Part shown: positions 45,790-57,679 of the stretch, in pieces
How positions within the stretch are numbered: position 1 is the stretch's first letter
Layout of the letters: each line of letters opens with the position of its first letter
Assembly (NCBI RefSeq): GCF_002127325.2
Contig: NC_035449.2
Span: forward strand, 142,654,414-142,718,413
DNA: 64,000 nucleotides
From: Helianthus annuus
Lineage: Eukaryota; Streptophyta; Magnoliopsida; Asterales; Asteraceae
Direction: 5' to 3'
Made by a program: the position numbers and the translations under genes
Notes under the pieces: generated by a model
Seen by the model: only the letters and a program-made list of their open reading frames with translations
Told to the model about the DNA's origin: nothing
The model's database searches: none

Positions 45790-47942
45790 TCTATTCGAAT
45801 ACTTGACATTGAAATGAATATAACAAATATATTCTTTTTATAAAAATGTTCGAACTCTAAATAGTTGAGATAAACATAAACAATTATATTTATATATATG
45901 ATTTTCGAATGCTAAACGTTTAAAGTGTAAATCCCGAATCGCTAACGTTTGAAATAAATATAAAACATTTTATTTATTTTACAAACTATTTAAAAGTTTT
46001 GGGCGTTTGAAATAAATATAAACATTATGTTTATTTGTATAAACGTTCGGAAATATCAATGTTCGTAGTAAATATAAACATTATGTTTATTTATAAAAGC
46101 GTTTGGGATAACGATGTTTGAAATAAATATAAGCATCATATTTATTTTAACTAGGTATCGGTTTCAAAATCTCATAACGTCGTCAAAACAAATATACCTC
46201 TATATTTATTTTTATAAGAAAACTTGTATCTCAATAAGTGTCGTCTTTATGACCATATACGTTTCGTAAACCGGGTTTTTAACGAAAATCGGACAGAGTT
46301 TGTTTTTAGGATAACCTCGACATCAAAAGTGTCGATATTTTAAATCAAAACGCAACGATAATTCAATCAAACAAATCAATATATAATAAGTTTTCGTCAA
46401 ACGTATCAAAACGTAACTAATATCTAGTCAAAGTGGGTCGAGCTTGGTCGCGTATAACTATAAATCTAACGGATCTTTATATAAAGTTTAACGCATCGTT
46501 AAAACTTTACCGGGTCTTGACTGACTACGACCAGTTGACCAGCGTTGACTTGCCCGACAGTTGACCATGTTTTGACTGTGGTTGACCAAGTTAACGTACG
46601 TTGACTACGACCGGTTTGAACCGAACCGAATACTGAGACCCGAACCACAGGCTGACCGAAGCTGACTAAGTCTGACCATCCTTGACCAGCTTTGACCGAG
46701 TGTTGACGCGAACACTATTTGACCCGAGCCTGATCCGAACCAACTGACCCGTTGACTTAAGTTGACCGGACCGAAATCTGTTGAAAGGAACCCCTGATGT
46801 CGTCGTCACCATCGGCATCATCATCTTCAATCTTGTTTCAACATCATCACCCACAGTAACAGAACATCAATCTTCAGAAGATAAGAAAACAAAATAAAAG
46901 AAATAGAGGGTTTTACCGGAACCGAGTTGGAAAACAATGAGCACCACCGTCGTGACTCCACTGCCGAGTTCCGCCGCCGCTGCACTGCCGTCTCCGGCGT
47001 GCTCCGCCGGCTCATCGCCGGCGTGCTCTGCCGGCTCATCGCCGGCGGCTCCTTCTTCTTCGATCTCTCTTTCTTTTCATCATCTCTCTCTCTCTCTCTT
47101 GAACGGCCTCTCTCTCCTCTTCGAAATAGGATGGTTGCAGGTTATTGCTTGTGTTCGATGAAAGTTGCAGAGGAGATATGAGTTTTGTAGAGTTTATAGA
47201 TGAAGAGTGAGGTTTGAGATTTGAAAGTCAGAATTCCTTTTTTGTGTTGCAGAGAGGAAATCGAGAAGGAGGGTGAGGAAATTAGGGGCATGTTTTCTTA
47301 TTTTGGTTCATGGATTGTGGATAAGGTTTGGGGTAATAGTTGTAGAGAATTTTAGGGAGGAGAGGTGTTAGTGAACGGCTAATCTATGGAATGAGATTAG
47401 GGTTTCATTACCCTTTTATACTTAGGTTAGATGTAGTTTTTAGTGGGCTTGGGCCCAAGGCCCACAAGCCCAGCCGCGTGTTTTGAATGGCCCGTCACTC
47501 CTACGAATCCGTTTTCAAACCCGAATTCACCGTATCATCATAAACCACAATTTTAGATTTAGAAACATGTAAAATAGTGCCGGTAGATGTCGTTTGCGCG
47601 TTCGTTCGTCGACTACGGTAATAATCGCGTCATTCGTTGTTTTAAACTGTTTTCCGATCCGGTTTCGACTACTGATATAAAAATTTAATTACAAAGTTCA
47701 AATGCATTGTAAAAATTTAATATTTGTCGGCGTTGTTAGTATTTTGTACGACATCAGTTCATTGGCGTTTATCGTTACGCAGTTGTTCTGAAAATTGTCA
47801 TATGCGCATTGTAATGTCCGATAAGCGTTCGTAGGCATCTAGGAGCCTAATTAAGTTAATTCGTGCTTTAAACGCTATTTATTATCGCTCTAAACGTTTG
47901 TTAATCGCGTAACTAAAAAGGCGTTAATTACGGGTTGTCACA
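44264..47942 (-). repeat. LARD 5' LTR, intact
   Basis: 3679 bp, the uninterrupted copy. TATA box complement CCTTTTATA at 47412-47420, about 520 bp from the LTR start on the sense strand, so most of the LTR would be transcribed. Tandem 19-bp array at 44876-45069 and nested hairpin at 44794-44861. Confidence 0.9.
44876..45069. repeat. 19-bp tandem array, second LTR copy
   Basis: Identical by eye to the array at 28859-29052, consistent with recent LTR duplication. Confidence 0.9.
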
Positions 47943-47947
47943 CTGGT

Positions 47948-48193
47948 GGCGTAGGCTATGCCTCACAGAAAACCCATTTTTCTGTTTTTGTGTTTCTCGC
48001 TTCCGATTGACCCGTTTCGCGTTCCGATGGTCCATTTTTCGTCCCGATAGTCCGTAAAGCTCCCGAATAGCTCCTTAAACTTCATCAAACCTGCAAAACA
48101 CAATTTTAATTAAAAGTAGGCTATTCAAAATTAAAACCCATGTGAAAACATCAAGTTACACCAATAAGAACACCGGTTTTCGACCATGTATCA
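47948..48193 (-). repeat. Athila 3' LTR, part 2
   Basis: Continuation of the LTR after the LARD (CTGGT repeat at 47943-47947), ending CATGTATCA. On the sense strand this is the LTR start, TGATACATG. Confidence 0.85.
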
Positions 48194-48231
48194 CATCCCC
48201 ACACTTGTCATTTGCTTGCCCTCAAGCAAAT
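48194..48231 (-). promoter_or_regulatory. Athila polypurine tract and adjoining hairpin
   Basis: Sense strand: a 9-bp perfect stem ATTTGCTTG-aggg-CAAGCAAAT (48210-48231), then AAGTGTGGGGATG directly before the LTR. The tract primes plus-strand DNA synthesis. Confidence 0.75.
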
Positions 48232-50058
48232 CTATCTTTCACTTTCACGTGGGTCGCATGAGAAACACACTCCCCATTCCCGAGACAAAGGTTAAGGTTT
48301 AATGTCATGCTCAGTTCAAACTTTTTACAATTTTCGACATATTTAGCAATAAATTATTAATCATGTAAAAGTGGTTATCCAAGATTAACCCGCCCTTGAA
48401 ACTCACAAATAATGCATATCCTTCACAATGTTCACTCCACTCGGTTTACCAGTCGGCTAATTTTATGATGTATTAGCACTTTTGGAAGTAATCACTCAAA
48501 AACCGAATAGAACATGTACCCGCATAAGCTTGCAACTCAATCATTCTCCACCACTGATCACGAATACTAAGCACAAGTCAAAAGGTCTTTAAAGGGTTGT
48601 AACGGGGCAAGGCTAAGGGTAGGAAATAAGATATTTTAAAGTGGTTAAGGTGACGAAAATTCGATTCTTTTATTACAAACAACTATACTAAACAAAACTA
48701 ACTATAAACATCAATCTAATAGGCAACAATTTTCGCCTTTTATTCAATAACTGCTACACATCTTTTTTTTTTATTTTTTTTCCTTTTTTTTTTGCTTTTC
48801 TCAATGCTTTATCAATCTCTCTTTTTTTTCGCAACATTTTCTGAATTTTTTCTTTTTTTTATATATATAAAAACAACTCACAACTATACAAACATATACT
48901 CCTATAATCGAATTTTCATCACACGGGTTTAAAAAGAAAAGGCTTATGGTTATGGGCTAAGTGGGTTGTCAAACGAAAGGTTTAGGCTCAAAGTTGGCGA
49001 CTAGGGGATAGATTTCGGGTAAGGATATATAAATGGTGTAAAAGGAAAAGGTTTACCTAATGCCTTAATCATTCTCGTGCTTGTATTCGGTCTATGGTCT
49101 CAAACGTATCAAAAGATGCAAGTTCTACAATACATGACTAATGGTCCACTCAAACAAAGAAATATGTGTATATATAATGTATACAAGTGGCTCAAAATCT
49201 CACGTATATGGGTATGGAATATGATATACATGAATTGCAAGTTTCTTAGGCGAGTTACTCCCAAATAACCACCCGCTAAATACCCGTCATGCTATTAACT
49301 TGAACTTGACCATGACAAAAGACCAAATGGGTTGTGTCATCCCTTGTTAACTTAGTTACTTGTGCTTTTTAGATCGCTTCAAACAAAGACATTTTTGAAA
49401 AATTTTTGAAATTTTTCCCCCATCCCCACACTTGAGGTAAACATTGTCCTCAATGTGTAGTGTTTAAATGAACGGGTCAAAAATCGAAAAACTTTTACTC
49501 CCTCATCCCCACACTTGAGGTAAACATTGTCCTCAATGTGTAAGAACTAGAGTTTTTAAAACGCACAAGGGATGTGACACGACTAACTTCCCCAAAATTT
49601 CATCCCGGAAATAAAATACAAATTACATTCCACTTATTTGCTAACTAAAAAAAATAAAGATAAAAAGAAACGTATGCACCTGGTTTTCTCGCTAGTGCCT
49701 CGTGTGCTCTTCATCTTTTCAACAAAGCGGTCGTCTCCCGAACATAATGTACCTACAAATCTCAACCCTTGTGTAGAAGCATGCTTCTCACAACCATTAA
49801 AACTTGTTAGTTACCTAGTTCTACCACTTTTATGAAAATATTACCAAGTCATAAGTTAATTTACTTTGATTTATGTGGAAAAGATAATTTACAACAACAA
49901 CAAACCTAACTCACTTTCGTAGGAATCACGGTTGCATTTAGCGTATGCAACAAGCCCTTTTAAACCTCCCGATAGCTCGGGAGGACGAGTAGGTCTCGTA
50001 AGGGTTATATAGAGAACACACCCACAAAGTTCATTTACCTAGTAAACGAAAATAATAG
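48232..50058 (-). other. Athila 3' non-coding interior
   Basis: No protein is recognisable. A 40-bp segment (CATCCCCACACTTGAGGTAA and following) resembling the polypurine-tract region occurs twice, near 49418-49457 and 49504-49543. T-rich low-complexity runs lie at 48760-48870. Confidence 0.5.
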
Positions 50059-53000
50059 TGTAAGACCCTAATTCGTATTTGACAAAAAGTTGCAGCGGAA
50101 ATTCGTGCCATAAAATTTCTTTCATTACAAACGTCTTGACTTACTTGAAAGTTCGTTTTAATATGTATCTTTTACAAAGATAACGCATAAGTCCTGATTA
50201 CTAATAATACATACTCAATTATTCCCGTACAATCTATCTTGTGACTCGGTCTTCGATCTCTAATCCTTGTGATAATCGCCCGTTATCCATACAACCTGCA
50301 CTCACCACATACATTCATAACATTAGCACACATTATATAAACAAGATTCATTCGCGTACACTTCACATTTCGTCATCTTTCAAACTTTAAGCATTTCATC
50401 TGCGTATCCATTTCCTGGTGAGGCTTCAATAATGTACCTGCATTACTTTCCATTCTCAAGGTACACCATTAATAACGTTAACCCTCAACGTGTCTAAATC
50501 ATGCATACATACGTACTTACATACATACATACATACACATCTACATACGTACATATCTTTCCTACAACTTTACATACGTGCAAACACTCATACATGTCTT
50601 TATACATACATACATACACATCTACATACGTACGTACCTTTCCTACATCTTTACATACAATACGCTCGTACATATCTTTATACATACATACATACACATC
50701 TACATACATACAAACCTTTCCTACATCATTACATACATGCATACACTCGTACATATCTTTATACATACATACATACACATCTACATTCGTACATACCTTT
50801 CCTACATCATTACATACATGCATATACTCGTACATATCTTTATACATACATACATACATACATACATACACATCTACATACATACAAACCTTTCCTACAT
50901 CATTACATACATGCATACACTCGTACATATCTTTATACATACACGCATACACATCTACATTTGTACATACCTTTCCTACATCATTACATTCATGCATATA
51001 CTCGTACATATCTTTATACATACATACATACACATCTACATATGTACATACCTTTCCTACATCATTACATACATGCATACCTTTACGTACACGTGCTAGA
51101 TCACGCGTACCTCTTACATAATCATACATTATTTACATGGGTCTTAGACTTAGCTTTATAGCCCATAAACATCTAAGGAACCATCAAAATCATGTTTGGA
51201 AGGTCCGCCGTAGACCACGGATGACAAACCGAAGCCTACGATACATAAATCACCTTAAATAACAAGATTTCAGCTTTTGGAACTTGGGGAGGCCATCGCC
51301 GACAGCCCTAGGGGCGTCGGCGACGGGCCTTGCATTTACCCGTAGCCAGAAACACCCGTAGACAGGTAAATAAGGCGTCGGAGGAAAATTGGTTTTCTAG
51401 AGCCCGTCGGCGACGGCCCTAACCCCGTCGGCGACGCCCTCTAGAAAACCCCTTTTTCTGCAGATCCGTTTCATCGTCCGTACGCACTAAAACGCGCATA
51501 ACTTTTGAACCGTTTACCCGTTTAACCTCCCGTTTCTTCCTACATGCTTGTAAATTCACATTCTATCATATGAACTTAAAATCCCATATCCGGATTAAGG
51601 AAATTATTAACTTACACGCTATCGGCTTATTATTCATGTATGATTATTCGACCCGTTCATGTTTTCATCAAACATTTCATTCGTTTTAGCCCAAAACTTA
51701 CACGAACCTTATAACCATAATACTTTTACATTATCCGGGGTTTCGTACTTGGGATTTACGTACCCGATACCCGGTATGCGTTAAACTTATTCATTTCATT
51801 CATTTATACGAAAACAACTTGGTTAATACAATTTCAACTTGCTAACTTGATTGTCCATTAACCATAACTCACAACCGGGTATTTATACTATTAATTCGCG
51901 CCTCTAATTCTTGATTAGCGTGCTTATGTACCATTCTACCCATACCCGGTTATAGCACCGTATTCATTACTTACGCAACCCTTCCGGTATAGTAATAAAA
52001 CCACATTTTGATCCATTACATCTACTTAGCGAAAACCATCGATTTCATACAAACCATCCTTATTTGTCCTCAATTATCATACTTAATTAACTAGCACATA
52101 TCTTTACGTAAACAACTAAGAAGTGATTACGGAAATCACTTACTTTGTGCGTCCATGTTCATACTCGTTTCCTCGCCACTTCTTGACCTGTTAGCCTTCC
52201 GTGCTTGATTCCGTCTCGACATAATTCCTATACTTCCATGTCATCGAAATCACATTCTTATTAGCATACACAATTGTACATGTTAACGATCATATCGATC
52301 GTATAATTCACATTTGACGTTCATAGTCACTTCTAACAAGCATAATACATGTAACCAAATTCATATCATTTCCAACTCGTGGAATCCGTCATGTCATCGC
52401 ATTAAACACACATACGTCTAACACGCATCGTATAACTTACTTTAATCTTACAATTATGACAACATGACAGTTGACTTTTAGAAGTCAACGGTCCATTTAC
52501 TTTAACTTTCGACTTATCATTATATACCCGTAACATCATAATCGACTATACGGACAACGGTATATACATATCATCTTTTACTTACATACAATTTCATTTA
52601 TTAAGCTCACCTAGGCATTTCATCAAACACTTGGTGTGCGTACCACTATCTTAGCACAATGTACAACTAATTTATGCATATTCTTCTAATCTTATACATA
52701 ATTCATCCAATCCTCCCACTAATTAGCATTTATCCTTCATACATAACATCAAGCATATCAACACCATATTTCTTTCAACTCATCTAACAAGAATTCATCA
52801 TACTCACATAATACAAACAACATACAACAAGAATTAGACATGGATGATGATTCAAGTCATTATTCTTACCATAACTAATGGGTTTCGCCTCTAAACATCA
52901 AATTAACCTAAACCATGCATAATCCATGTTCTATATGATGATTCTAACATATCCTCATGCTCAATTTCATACCAATTCATGATCTACAACACAACCCACT

Positions 53001-53403
53001 TCGTGGGTAATCACCAATCTAGAATCTAAGACATACCTTATGATCCCCTAGTGTAGGTGATCACAAATTCGTGTTCGGTTCTGAATTTGAGCTTCATTTA
53101 TCCTTCCAATTTGATGGATTAGATGGAGTTAGGGTTTTGACTTCATGAGAGCTCCTGCTCTCCCTCTAGAACACACGATCGTGTGTGTGTTTGTGTGTGT
53201 AAAATTTTATTTATTAATTCAACTTTCAACTTAACCCACTTTAACCCCTCAAGTTGTCACTAATTATAAAGGGGCATAACTTTCCTTCCTTTAATTGTTT
53301 TTACCATTTTGTTAACTTGGTTAAATAACCTAGTCATTCATTCCTTGATGTACCATGCAAGAACATTTAACGATTATAAACATTCGGATTTTGGGGCGTT
53401 ACA
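50059..53403 (-). repeat. Left (3') LTR of the truncated element
   Basis: Contains a cataca-rich higher-order array (50503-51090), a minus-strand TATA box (TATAAAG complement, 51154-51160) and, just upstream on that strand, CCGTCGGCGACGG words (51285-51450). Confidence 0.9.
50503..51090. repeat. Higher-order CATA/CATACA array (left LTR)
   Basis: Units of about 80-95 bp (TACATATCTTTATACATACA..., ...TTTCCTACATCATTACATAC) repeated six to seven times, with (CATA)n tracts of variable length inside. Long open frames on both strands here are an effect of the repeat's lack of stops, not genes. Confidence 0.9.
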
Positions 53404-54006
53404 AGTCTACCCCCCTTAAACAAGGTTTCGTCCCCGAAACCTTTCTCACTTCCATTTATACATACACCAATCATTGTTTGACTTTATGATCACATCATAA
53501 TTATAAGTAATCATCTCATCTCATTTCGTATTTATTCATACAATTAACTTCTTAGCAAATGTATACTTCCCATGGCATATTTTCACCTAACATTCTCATT
53601 TCCTTGAACGTTTAGTAACAGTTTAATTTACATATTCATTCAAACTTATAATAATACTTACACTCATATGATCCGTTTTTAACGGATTTAGTACTTTTAT
53701 CTCATCCTTTAAGATTCCATTCTATAGACTCATTGTATAACATTTAACTCTTGTTTTGTTATCACAACAAAACTGCTATATCATCGTCATACCTACGTGC
53801 TTAACTCCGTAGCTAACATCATTCTACATTTCTATAGTCTTTTGTACCATACATATCCCTTGTTACTTACACATTCGGATATTTCTTTCTTTTTTTTATC
53901 ATTCTTTTGTTCATTTGCTTTACATTTACTTATATGACTTGTTTGACGCATACATGGTCAAGCTATTGACTTCTTCTTATGTAGACTAGCTCCGTCTTTT
54001 ATATCT

Positions 54007-54398
54007 TAAATCTGTTTCGCGGATTCGAACACATTATTCATACTTTTCGTACCTTCTATGTTTTGAATCCGTCTCGCGGATTCAAACATTGCATTCACAT
54101 CTTTCATTCTTTGAATCCCTCTCTCGGATTCAAACATTGCGTTTACGCCTTTCATCCCTTGAATCCTTCTCGCGGATTCAAGCATTACATTCATATCTTT
54201 CATTCTTTGAATCCGTCTCGCGGATTCAAACATTGCATATACGCTTTTCATCCCTTGAATCCATCTCGCGGATTCAAGCATTACATTCATATCTTTCATT
54301 CTTTGAATCCGTCTCGCGGATTCAAACATTGCATATACGCTTTTCATCCCTTGAATCCGTCTCGAGGATTCAAGCATTGCATTCATACATTGTTGATC
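54007..54398. repeat. 48-bp tandem array of hairpins in element interior
   Basis: Eight units at 48-bp spacing (54007 to 54351). From the second on, each has a stem TTGAATCC-n-GGATTCAA around a tctcg-type loop; two alternating spacers make a 96-bp dimer. The array is open in several frames on both strands, so I do not call a protein. Confidence 0.85.
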
Positions 54399-55057
54399 CG
54401 TACTTTCTTTCGGATTCAACATTCTTCGTTCTTATCATTCATGTCTTTCATTCCTACATAGTACTCTCAATTTCCCGAGAGTCTTACTACCCACTTCTCC
54501 CGCACACCCACCTGCTACCCAATTATAACGGACATACCTGCGATAATTACCACGGTCTCACGAATGTCATATGCTTCTTGCGTACTGGCCAGGTGCGCAA
54601 TTCACATACTAATTTCGTGCCTTCAGGTAATTACCGCCTTATGTCTACAGTAGTGGGTCTCAGTTCGTGCTACATTCTTACAATCTTATCAAGACAATAT
54701 CGTTGTCTTCCATTTAATACTTACCCTCCCAAGGAGATTTCTTTCTTTTTTTTTCTTTTAACACCGGTACCATACATATTAACATTGCGTACTTGGGGTC
54801 CGTCTGTCCATTCGCATCCTTGCCTGCATTAGCATTCATCCTAGACTGCATTCAAGGGTCATCTTCCTCAAACACTTATACTTACCTTGCACAAAACATA
54901 CCGTCAGTTTCTTTATACGTATACATAAGTACATACTTACATTCGCTTCTACATTTAGATCTTGATCGAGTCTTAGATTGTACGGGTTCCTTATCATAAG
55001 GGCACACAAGTTTGAGTTCAAGTACTTACTTTCTTGTACTTGATTCTCTCAAACCAG

Positions 55058-55070
55058 GGCTCTGATACCA
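55058..55070 (-). other. Primer-binding site, initiator-Met tRNA
   Basis: GGCTCTGATACCA on the plus strand, three bases from the right LTR. Confidence 0.85.
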
Positions 55071-55073
55071 ACT

Positions 55074-56749
55074 TGTAAGACCCTAATTCGTATTTGACAA
55101 AAAGTTGCAGCGGAAATTCGTGCCATAAAATTTCTTTCATTACAAACGTCTTGACTTACTTGAAAGTTCGTTTTAATATGTATCTTTTACAAAGATAACG
55201 CATAAGTCTTGATTACTAATAATACATACTCAATTATTCCCGTACAATCTATCTTGTGACTCGGTCTTCGATCTCTAATCCTTGTGATAATCGCCCGTTA
55301 TCCATACAACCTGCACTCACCACATACATTCATAACATTAGCACACATTATATAAACAAGATTCATTCGCGTACACTTCACATTTCGTCATCTTTCAAAC
55401 TTTAAGCATTTCATCTGCGTATCCATTTCCTGGTGAGGCTTCAATAATGTACCTACATTACTTTCCATTCTCAAGGTACACCATTAATAACGTTAACCCT
55501 CAACGTGTCTAAATCATGCATACATACGTACTTACATACATACATACATACACATCTACATACGTACATATCTTTCCTACAACTTTACATACGTGCATAC
55601 ACTCATACATGTCTTTATACATACATACATACACATCTACATACGTACGTACCTTTCCTACATCTTTACATACATGCATACGCTCGTACATATCTTTATA
55701 CATACATACATACACATCTACATACATACAAACCTTTCCTACATCATTACATACATGCATACACTCGTACATATCTTTATACATACATACATACACATCT
55801 ACATTCGTACATACCTTTCCTACATCATTACATACATGCATATACTCGTACATATCTTTATACATACATACATACATACATACATACATACATACATACA
55901 TACATACACATCTACATACATACAAACCTTTCCTACATCATTACATACATGCATACACTCGTACATATCTTTATACATACACGCATACACATCTACATTC
56001 GTACATACCTTTCCTACATCATTACATTCATGCATATACTCGTACATATCTTTATACATACATACATACACATCTACATATGTACATACCTTTCCTACAT
56101 CATTACATACATGCATACCTTTACGTACACGTGCTAGATCACGCGTACCTCTTACATAATCATACATTATTTACATGGGTCTTAGACTTAGCTTTATAGC
56201 CCATAAACATCTAAGGAACCATCAAAATCATGTTTGGAACGTCCGCCATAGACCACGGATGACAAACCAAAGCCTACGATACATAAATCACCTTAAATAG
56301 CAAGATTTCAGCTTTTGGAACTTGGGGAGGCCGTCGCCGACGGCCCTAGGGGCGTCGGCGACGGGCCTTGCATTTACCCGTAGCCAGAAACACCCGTAGA
56401 CAGGTAAATAAGGCGTCGGAGGAAAATTGGTTTTCTAGAGCCCGTCGGCGACGGCCCTAACCCCGTCGGCGACGCCCTCTAGAAAACCCCTTTTTCTGCA
56501 GATCCGTTTCATCGTCCGTACGCACTAAAACGCGCATAACTTTTGAACCGTTTACCCGTTTAACCTCCCGTTTCTTCCTACATGCTTGTAAATTCACATT
56601 CTATCATATGAACTTAAAATCCCATATCCGGATTAAGGAAATTATTAACTTACACGCTATCGGCTTATTATTCATGTATGATTATTCGACCCGTTCATGT
56701 TTTCATCAAACATTTCATTCGTTTTAGCCCAAAACTTACACGAACCTTA
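55074..56749 (-). repeat. Right (5') LTR, truncated
   Basis: Matches 50059-51711. TATA complement 56192-56198. The missing part would include the rest of U3. Confidence 0.9.
55518..56125. repeat. Higher-order CATA/CATACA array (right LTR)
   Basis: Same array as in the left LTR. One internal (CATA)n tract is about 20 bp longer, so the tracts have changed length since insertion. Confidence 0.9.
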
Positions 56750-57679
56750 AAGCAATCGGTTGTTTTAGGTCCGAAAACCCGGGTCTCCTACATAGCAACA
56801 ATCGGTTGGTGCAAATCTCTCATCCAAATAAATCTTATACAAGCTTTAACTGAAAATCATTTTTGAGATTTTGATTACCGCCCAAGCCAACTCATAAACA
56901 ACCAGACTCTTTACACAGCTGACTCCAAAACGACGGAAAAAAAAAAATTTAGCGTCTGCTTGAACCGAGCTACGTCTGCGACGGAGACTCCGCCGTCAGC
57001 GACGCCACCCGGAATCATAAAGAACCTCCGACGTTGTTTTCCCCTGTCTACGCCACTATCCTTCGACGCAAACTCTCAAACGGCCGTCGGTGACGACGGA
57101 TTTTGCGTCGTCGACGCCGCCTTGTTCACAAAAACCCGTCCGGCGTAAAGCTTCCCTGCCTACGGCACTTCCTGTTCGACGCCACGTCTTGAACACCGTC
57201 GGCGACGCTATTTCTTGCGTCGTCGACGCCAATCCCGTCAACCAAAAACCACCGGGACGCGAATACTTCCTGCCTACGGTCCCTTCATTCAACGTCAACC
57301 TTAAAAACAGCCGTCGACGACGCCGTATTTGCGTCGCCGATGCTTAATCGTCGGAAACAAGCTTGGAACTGTCGTTAACGGCGTCGGAATTGTGAACGGT
57401 TTTCGTTTCTGCATATTTGTTATGAAGATGGTGATGATGTCATCAATGACCTCATGCTGATGTCATGGTTGACATAAAAAAGCTTTCTTTTTTTTTCATT
57501 TTACGTTATTTATTTTATTATTAATCTTATTATATTTTTAGTTTTTTTTATATTATCAAAAACAACATTTTTTTCTAAATTTATATTAAAAAAAAACTAA
57601 ATTAACGACTAAACTAGACTAATAGATAAACTAAAATGAATTGTGAAAAAAAATATACAACAACAATTAACTTACCATC
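56750..57679 (-). other. Orphan CpG-word segment, possible LTR fragment
   Basis: Between the truncated LTR and Athila gag. 56960-57360 is packed with GGCGTCGTCGACGCC-type palindromes. To its left is a minus-strand TATAAGA (56833-56839), the same array-then-TATA order seen in complete LTRs here. 57480-57660 is AT-rich. No coding frame and no clear borders. Confidence 0.35.

Larger units (their letters stand above)
28247..47942 (-). mobile_element. LARD-like non-autonomous LTR retrotransposon (10 kb)
   Basis: LTRs of 3675 bp (28247-31446 joined to 41115-41589) and 3679 bp (44264-47942) flank only 2.67 kb of interior. The target duplication is CTGGT (28242-28246, 47943-47947). The primer site TGGTATCAGAGC complement lies at 44249-44260 and a purine tract complement at 41590-41599, giving minus orientation. 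The LTR opens TGTGACAAC and ends GGGGTGTGACA. No retroviral-type protein is encoded. The two LTRs show about five substitutions and a 4-bp TA-repeat difference, so the insertion is young. The left LTR is split by the chromovirus at 31447-41109. Confidence 0.9.
50059..56749 (-). mobile_element. Non-autonomous gypsy-like element, right LTR truncated
   Basis: Left LTR 50059-53403 (3345 bp), interior 53404-55073, right LTR 55074-56749 (1676 bp). The right copy matches the left until CACGAACCTTA and then stops, so the element lost its outer half during a deletion. Primer-site complement GGCTCTGATACCA is at 55058-55070 and a purine tract complement (TCTACCCCCCTTAAA) at 53406-53420, so it is on the minus strand. 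The sense LTR opens TGTAACGCCCC and ends GGTCTTACA. No proteins are encoded. LTR divergence is about 0.6% by eye. It sits in the Athila interior where pol is expected. Confidence 0.85.

Noticed and set aside
50503..51090. CRISPR-like regular repeat
   Set aside because: Spacers are repeats themselves, there are no cas genes, and the context is a plant LTR.
50490..51161. Long overlapping open frames (about 170-220 codons) on both strands, repeated at 55505-56199
   Set aside because: Produced by a CATA-type tandem repeat that lacks stop codons in most frames; His/Thr/Tyr-rich text without domain character.
54006..54832. Repetitive frames reading ESARRIQ on the minus strand and NPSRGFKHC on the plus strand
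   Set aside because: 48 bp is a multiple of three, so the array is open in several frames on both strands; non-coding repeat of a protein-less element.
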